From positions 1-34,276 of the forward strand of contig WRME01000004.1 in the NCBI GenBank assembly GCA_009777275.1: a DNA stretch of 34,276 nt, written 5' to 3'. This document shows positions 32,083 through 34,276 of the stretch, piece after piece. Position 1 is the first letter of the stretch, and each line of letters begins with the position of its first letter. The notes beneath the pieces were generated by a model that saw only the letters and a program-made list of their open reading frames with translations, did not search any database and had not been told where the DNA came from. Source of the DNA: Oscillospiraceae bacterium (GTDB lineage Bacteria; Bacillota; Clostridia; Oscillospirales; Ruminococcaceae). Both the position numbers and the translations under genes were made by a program.

Positions 32083-32930
32083 AACAAATCCTCATATTTT
32101 TCTTTCATCCAAAGAGCATCCTTCGATTGGGTTCCGTCCGATTCGCAGATGATAACGGGTGAGAGATTTCTTTTTGCGATAATGGCGGCAAGCGGCATAA
32201 ATTCGGGTCCGTATATGGTATCCGCAAAGGTGAGGTGCTTTTTTTCGCCGCCGGATGTATATTCGATTTTGCTGAAATGGATATGAATGTTCTTTACCCT
32301 ATCTATACCAAGTTTTCTCTCGATAGCCTCAAAAACAGCGGCATAATCGGATTCGTTCTTGATTCCGCCCTGAGTGCGGGCGTTAAGATGACCGAAATCC
32401 ACACAGGGAATAAGCCGCTCATCTATAAGACACAGCTCCAAAACTTCGTCAAGATCGCCCAGCTGATTTATCTTCCCCATCGTTTCAGGGCAGATACGCA
32501 TGGACGAGTAACCCTCATTATCGGCGGCGCTGACCGCTTTTTGCAGTGTGTCCTTTGCGAGGGTCATTGCCTGCTGTCTTGTTATTTTAGCACAGGAACC
32601 CGAGTGTACCACGATTCGCTCGGCTCCCATCATACCTGCCGCCTTGAGAGAGGCGAGGATGTAGCCTATGCTTGCGTCACGCTTGGCGGGGTCGATGCTT
32701 GAGAGTGATATAAAATAGGGAGCGTGCAGCGACAGGGTTATGTTGTGCCGTTTGGCGGCCTGTCCGAATTGTTCGGCCGAATCATCGCTGATATTCACTC
32801 CCCGTCCGCATTGATACTCAAAGGCGCTAAGCCCCATCTTGCTCAGATATTCGGGGATGTCGTCCCGATTCTTGTATTCTGATTGCTTAAACCCGTTATC
32901 GGTTCCCGCCGGACCGAATATTGCCGCCAT
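32079..32930 (-). CDS. Endonuclease IV-like TIM-barrel protein
   Basis: A 283-residue protein of the xylose-isomerase-like TIM-barrel/AP endonuclease 2 family, related to endonuclease IV (Nfo), which cuts abasic sites with three zinc ions. Candidate metal ligands lie in SLHAPYFI, VVHSGS, CPETMGK, CVDFGHLNA, NIHIHFSKIEY and ICESDG, close to the Nfo pattern. The start is taken at ATG 32930, eight bases after GGAGG, rather than GTG 32936. Placement after rnhA suggests a DNA-repair role, though sugar-phosphate isomerases share the fold. Confidence 0.8.
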   Translation of the reverse strand: MAAIFGPAGTDNGFKQSEYKNRDDIPEYLSKMGLSAFEYQCGRGVNISDDSAEQFGQAAKRHNITLSLHAPYFISLSSIDPAKRDASIGYILASLKAAGMMGAERIVVHSGSCAKITRQQAMTLAKDTLQKAVSAADNEGYSSMRICPETMGKINQLGDLDEVLELCLIDERLIPCVDFGHLNARTQGGIKNESDYAAVFEAIERKLGIDRVKNIHIHFSKIEYTSGGEKKHLTFADTIYGPEFMPLAAIIAKRNLSPVIICESDGTQSKDALWMKEKYEDLL

Positions 32931-32932
32931 AA

Positions 32933-33379
32933 TCACAACCTCCGACCCTTGATTTTGCTCTGCTCTACCGCCATCTCATCGCACCGCTCGTTATACCGAT
33001 GCCCTGCATGACCCTTTATCCAGACAAAGGTAACCTTATGTCTGCCGATCAAATCGAGAAGTTCCTGCCACAGATCCACATTCAGAGCGGGGGACTTGTC
33101 CGATTTCCGCCATCCGTTTCTCTGCCAGCTATATACCCAGCCTTTGTTTATGCTGTCGGTTATGTATTTTGAATCGCTGTACACGGTGACATGGCAGGCT
33201 TGATTTAGGTTCTTCAGCCCCTCGATTATGCCTGTCAGTTCCATGCGGTTGTTGGTGGTCTGGGGTTCTCCTCCGCTTAGCTCTTTCTCATATCCTCGAC
33301 ATTCCAAGATGGTACCCCATCCTCCCGGGCCGGGATTGCCGCTGCAGGCACCGTCTGCGTATAGATTAACCTTGTTCAT
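32933..33379 (-). CDS. rnhA: Ribonuclease HI
   Basis: Degrades RNA in RNA-DNA hybrids. The 148-residue protein begins NLYADGACSGNPGPGGWG and shows the four catalytic acids: D9, E47 (NNRMELTG), D69 (YSDSKYI) and the aspartate in NERCDEMA, with the WIKGHAGHRYNE loop before it. Length and layout match E. coli RnhA. ATG overlaps the hflX stop (ATGA) and its own stop overlaps the region of the next start, so hflX-rnhA-endonuclease-dockerin form a tight minus-strand operon. Confidence 0.95.
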   Translation of the reverse strand: MNKVNLYADGACSGNPGPGGWGTILECRGYEKELSGGEPQTTNNRMELTGIIEGLKNLNQACHVTVYSDSKYITDSINKGWVYSWQRNGWRKSDKSPALNVDLWQELLDLIGRHKVTFVWIKGHAGHRYNERCDEMAVEQSKIKGRRL

Positions 33380-34276
33380 GCTATCTCACACTCTCCGAGT
33401 TCCTTGATTATCATAACATCTACGATTGCCTTGGTCAACACTCCGCTTGGGGTAAATTCTTCCGACAATACCTTGCCGTTTGCCCGTATCAAAGCACCCA
33501 AAGACCCCTTTGAATAGGGAATGTTTATCTCTATCTGCACCGTTCCCGACAGTTTGCCTGCTATCTTTTGCAGCAGCTCATCTATGCCCTGTCCCGTCTT
33601 GGCACTGATGGCGGCGCCCTGTGATCCTGTAATGATTCCGTCCCGGGCTATATCGCATTTGTTGAATACATTTATTAAAGGAATGCTTCCGCATCCCAGT
33701 TCTTCTAACAATTTATCACAGACCTCCATCTGAGATAAGCAATCTACGCTCGAGGCATCGCAGATATGGAGGATAAGATCGGCGCTGCTCATCTCACCCA
33801 GAGTTGACTTGAACGCCTGAATCAGATGGTGGGGCAGACGCCGTATTAGCCCGACTGTATCAATAAGCATGACCTCTCGTCCGTCAGGCAGGAGCAAGGA
33901 TCTCGATGTTGTGTCAAGGGTGGCAAAGAGCTTGTTTTCGGCAAGAACACCCGCACCCGTGAGGGTGTTGAGCAGTGTTGACTTGCCCGCATTGGTGTAT
34001 CCGACAATGGCGACTGTCGTTACCATGTCTTTCTTGCGGCGTTCTCTGCGGAGACGGCGGCGTTTGTCGAGTTCTTCAAGCTCTTTGGAGAGAGCATCTA
34101 TCCTCCGTCTGATATGACGGCGGTCGCTCTCGAGTTTTGTTTCTCCAGGACCCCGTGTCCCTATTCCGCCGCCCAATCTTGACAGAGAGGTTCCAAGGCC
34201 CGACAGCCGGGGGAGATAATACCTCTGTTGGGCGAGTTCTACCTGGAGCTTGCCCTCTTTAGAATGGGCCCGTCCC
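33376..34276 (-). CDS. hflX: GTPase HflX, 5' end outside window
   Basis: Ribosome-associated GTPase that splits stalled or heat-damaged ribosomes. The frame runs off the window edge; the TTG at 34176 on the track is internal, because upstream codons still read HflX sequence (RAHSKEGKLQVELAQQRYYL, then GLGTSLSRLGGG). Visible parts are the end of the N-terminal domain, the glycine-rich GGGIGTRGPGETKLE, a coiled arginine/lysine-rich helix, and the G domain: GYTNAGKSTLLN (G1), DTVGLIRRLP (G3), NKCD (G4) and AISAKTGQG (G5). The C-terminal ~60 residues form the usual small domain. About 300 residues are visible. Confidence 0.95.
   Translation of the reverse strand, partial: GRAHSKEGKLQVELAQQRYYLPRLSGLGTSLSRLGGGIGTRGPGETKLESDRRHIRRRIDALSKELEELDKRRRLRRERRKKDMVTTVAIVGYTNAGKSTLLNTLTGAGVLAENKLFATLDTTSRSLLLPDGREVMLIDTVGLIRRLPHHLIQAFKSTLGEMSSADLILHICDASSVDCLSQMEVCDKLLEELGCGSIPLINVFNKCDIARDGIITGSQGAAISAKTGQGIDELLQKIAGKLSGTVQIEINIPYSKGSLGALIRANGKVLSEEFTPSGVLTKAIVDVMIIKELGECEIA

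Noticed and set aside
34176-34176. TTG 34176 as the hflX start
   Set aside because: Codons upstream to the window edge continue to encode conserved HflX sequence, so the gene is cut by the window.

Overview
The window looks like a chromosomal contig from an uncultured member of the Clostridia (Firmicutes), probably from the Oscillospirales/Ruminococcaceae neighbourhood. The evidence is the gene order (infC-rpmI-rplT; dprA-topA-trmFO; plsX-rnc-smc-ftsY; nadD-LCP-rsfS-leuS), strong GGAGG ribosome binding sites, several TTG starts, a dockerin-bearing secreted protein, and dispersed hairpin repeats of a kind I recall from Clostridia genomes (family placement is from memory, not a search). Coding is dense and almost everything from 430 to 31420 reads on the + strand; the last 3 kb is a minus-strand operon.

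Layout. 1-610: a repeat element, a strong sigma-A-type promoter and a leader with an intrinsic terminator preceding the translation operon infC-rpmI-rplT (629-1770). 1839-8216: SpoU-type RNA methyltransferase, dprA, topA, trmFO, plsX. 8288-13938: rnc, smc, an orphan MNT nucleotidyltransferase with a HEPN stub, ftsY. 13954-15998: a CPBP-protease/RdgB fusion and nadD. 15999-16535: the inverted second copy of the 275-bp repeat and a promoter. 16536-23574: PIN toxin-antitoxin pair, LCP cell-wall ligase, rsfS, a YafQ-like toxin-antitoxin pair, leuS, a second PIN toxin-antitoxin pair, metK. 23575-27457: cysteine desulfurase, thiI, and a PncC-sortase fusion. 27540-31420: RING/DUF2628-like membrane protein, galU, U32 peptidase-family protein, DUF4430-like lipoprotein, ECF-type S component. 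Minus strand 34276-31480: hflX (cut by the window edge), rnhA, an endonuclease IV-like TIM barrel, and a FIVAR-dockerin secreted protein.

How it works together. Most genes are housekeeping: translation initiation and ribosome maturation, tRNA modification (TrmFO, cysteine desulfurase plus ThiI, U32 protein), chromosome topology and segregation (TopA, SMC), protein targeting (FtsY), lipid and NAD precursors (PlsX, NadD), nucleotide house-cleaning (RdgB, PncC) and cell-surface assembly (LCP, sortase, GalU).

What stands out. (1) Two apparent gene fusions join a soluble house-cleaning enzyme to an unrelated membrane enzyme: CPBP protease to RdgB, and PncC to a class B sortase. (2) Four toxin-antitoxin-type cassettes sit in line between housekeeping genes. 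At three of them the sequence at the junction with the next housekeeping gene is repeated on both sides of the cassette, most clearly as a 24-nt perfect repeat made of the end of rsfS. (3) The window carries three interrelated families of structured repeats. Two show stem sequences that differ between copies but stay paired, and one of the repeats reads into a gene and supplies its C-terminus. (4) infC probably starts at a rare AUA codon. No transposase, phage gene, rRNA, tRNA or CRISPR array was seen.
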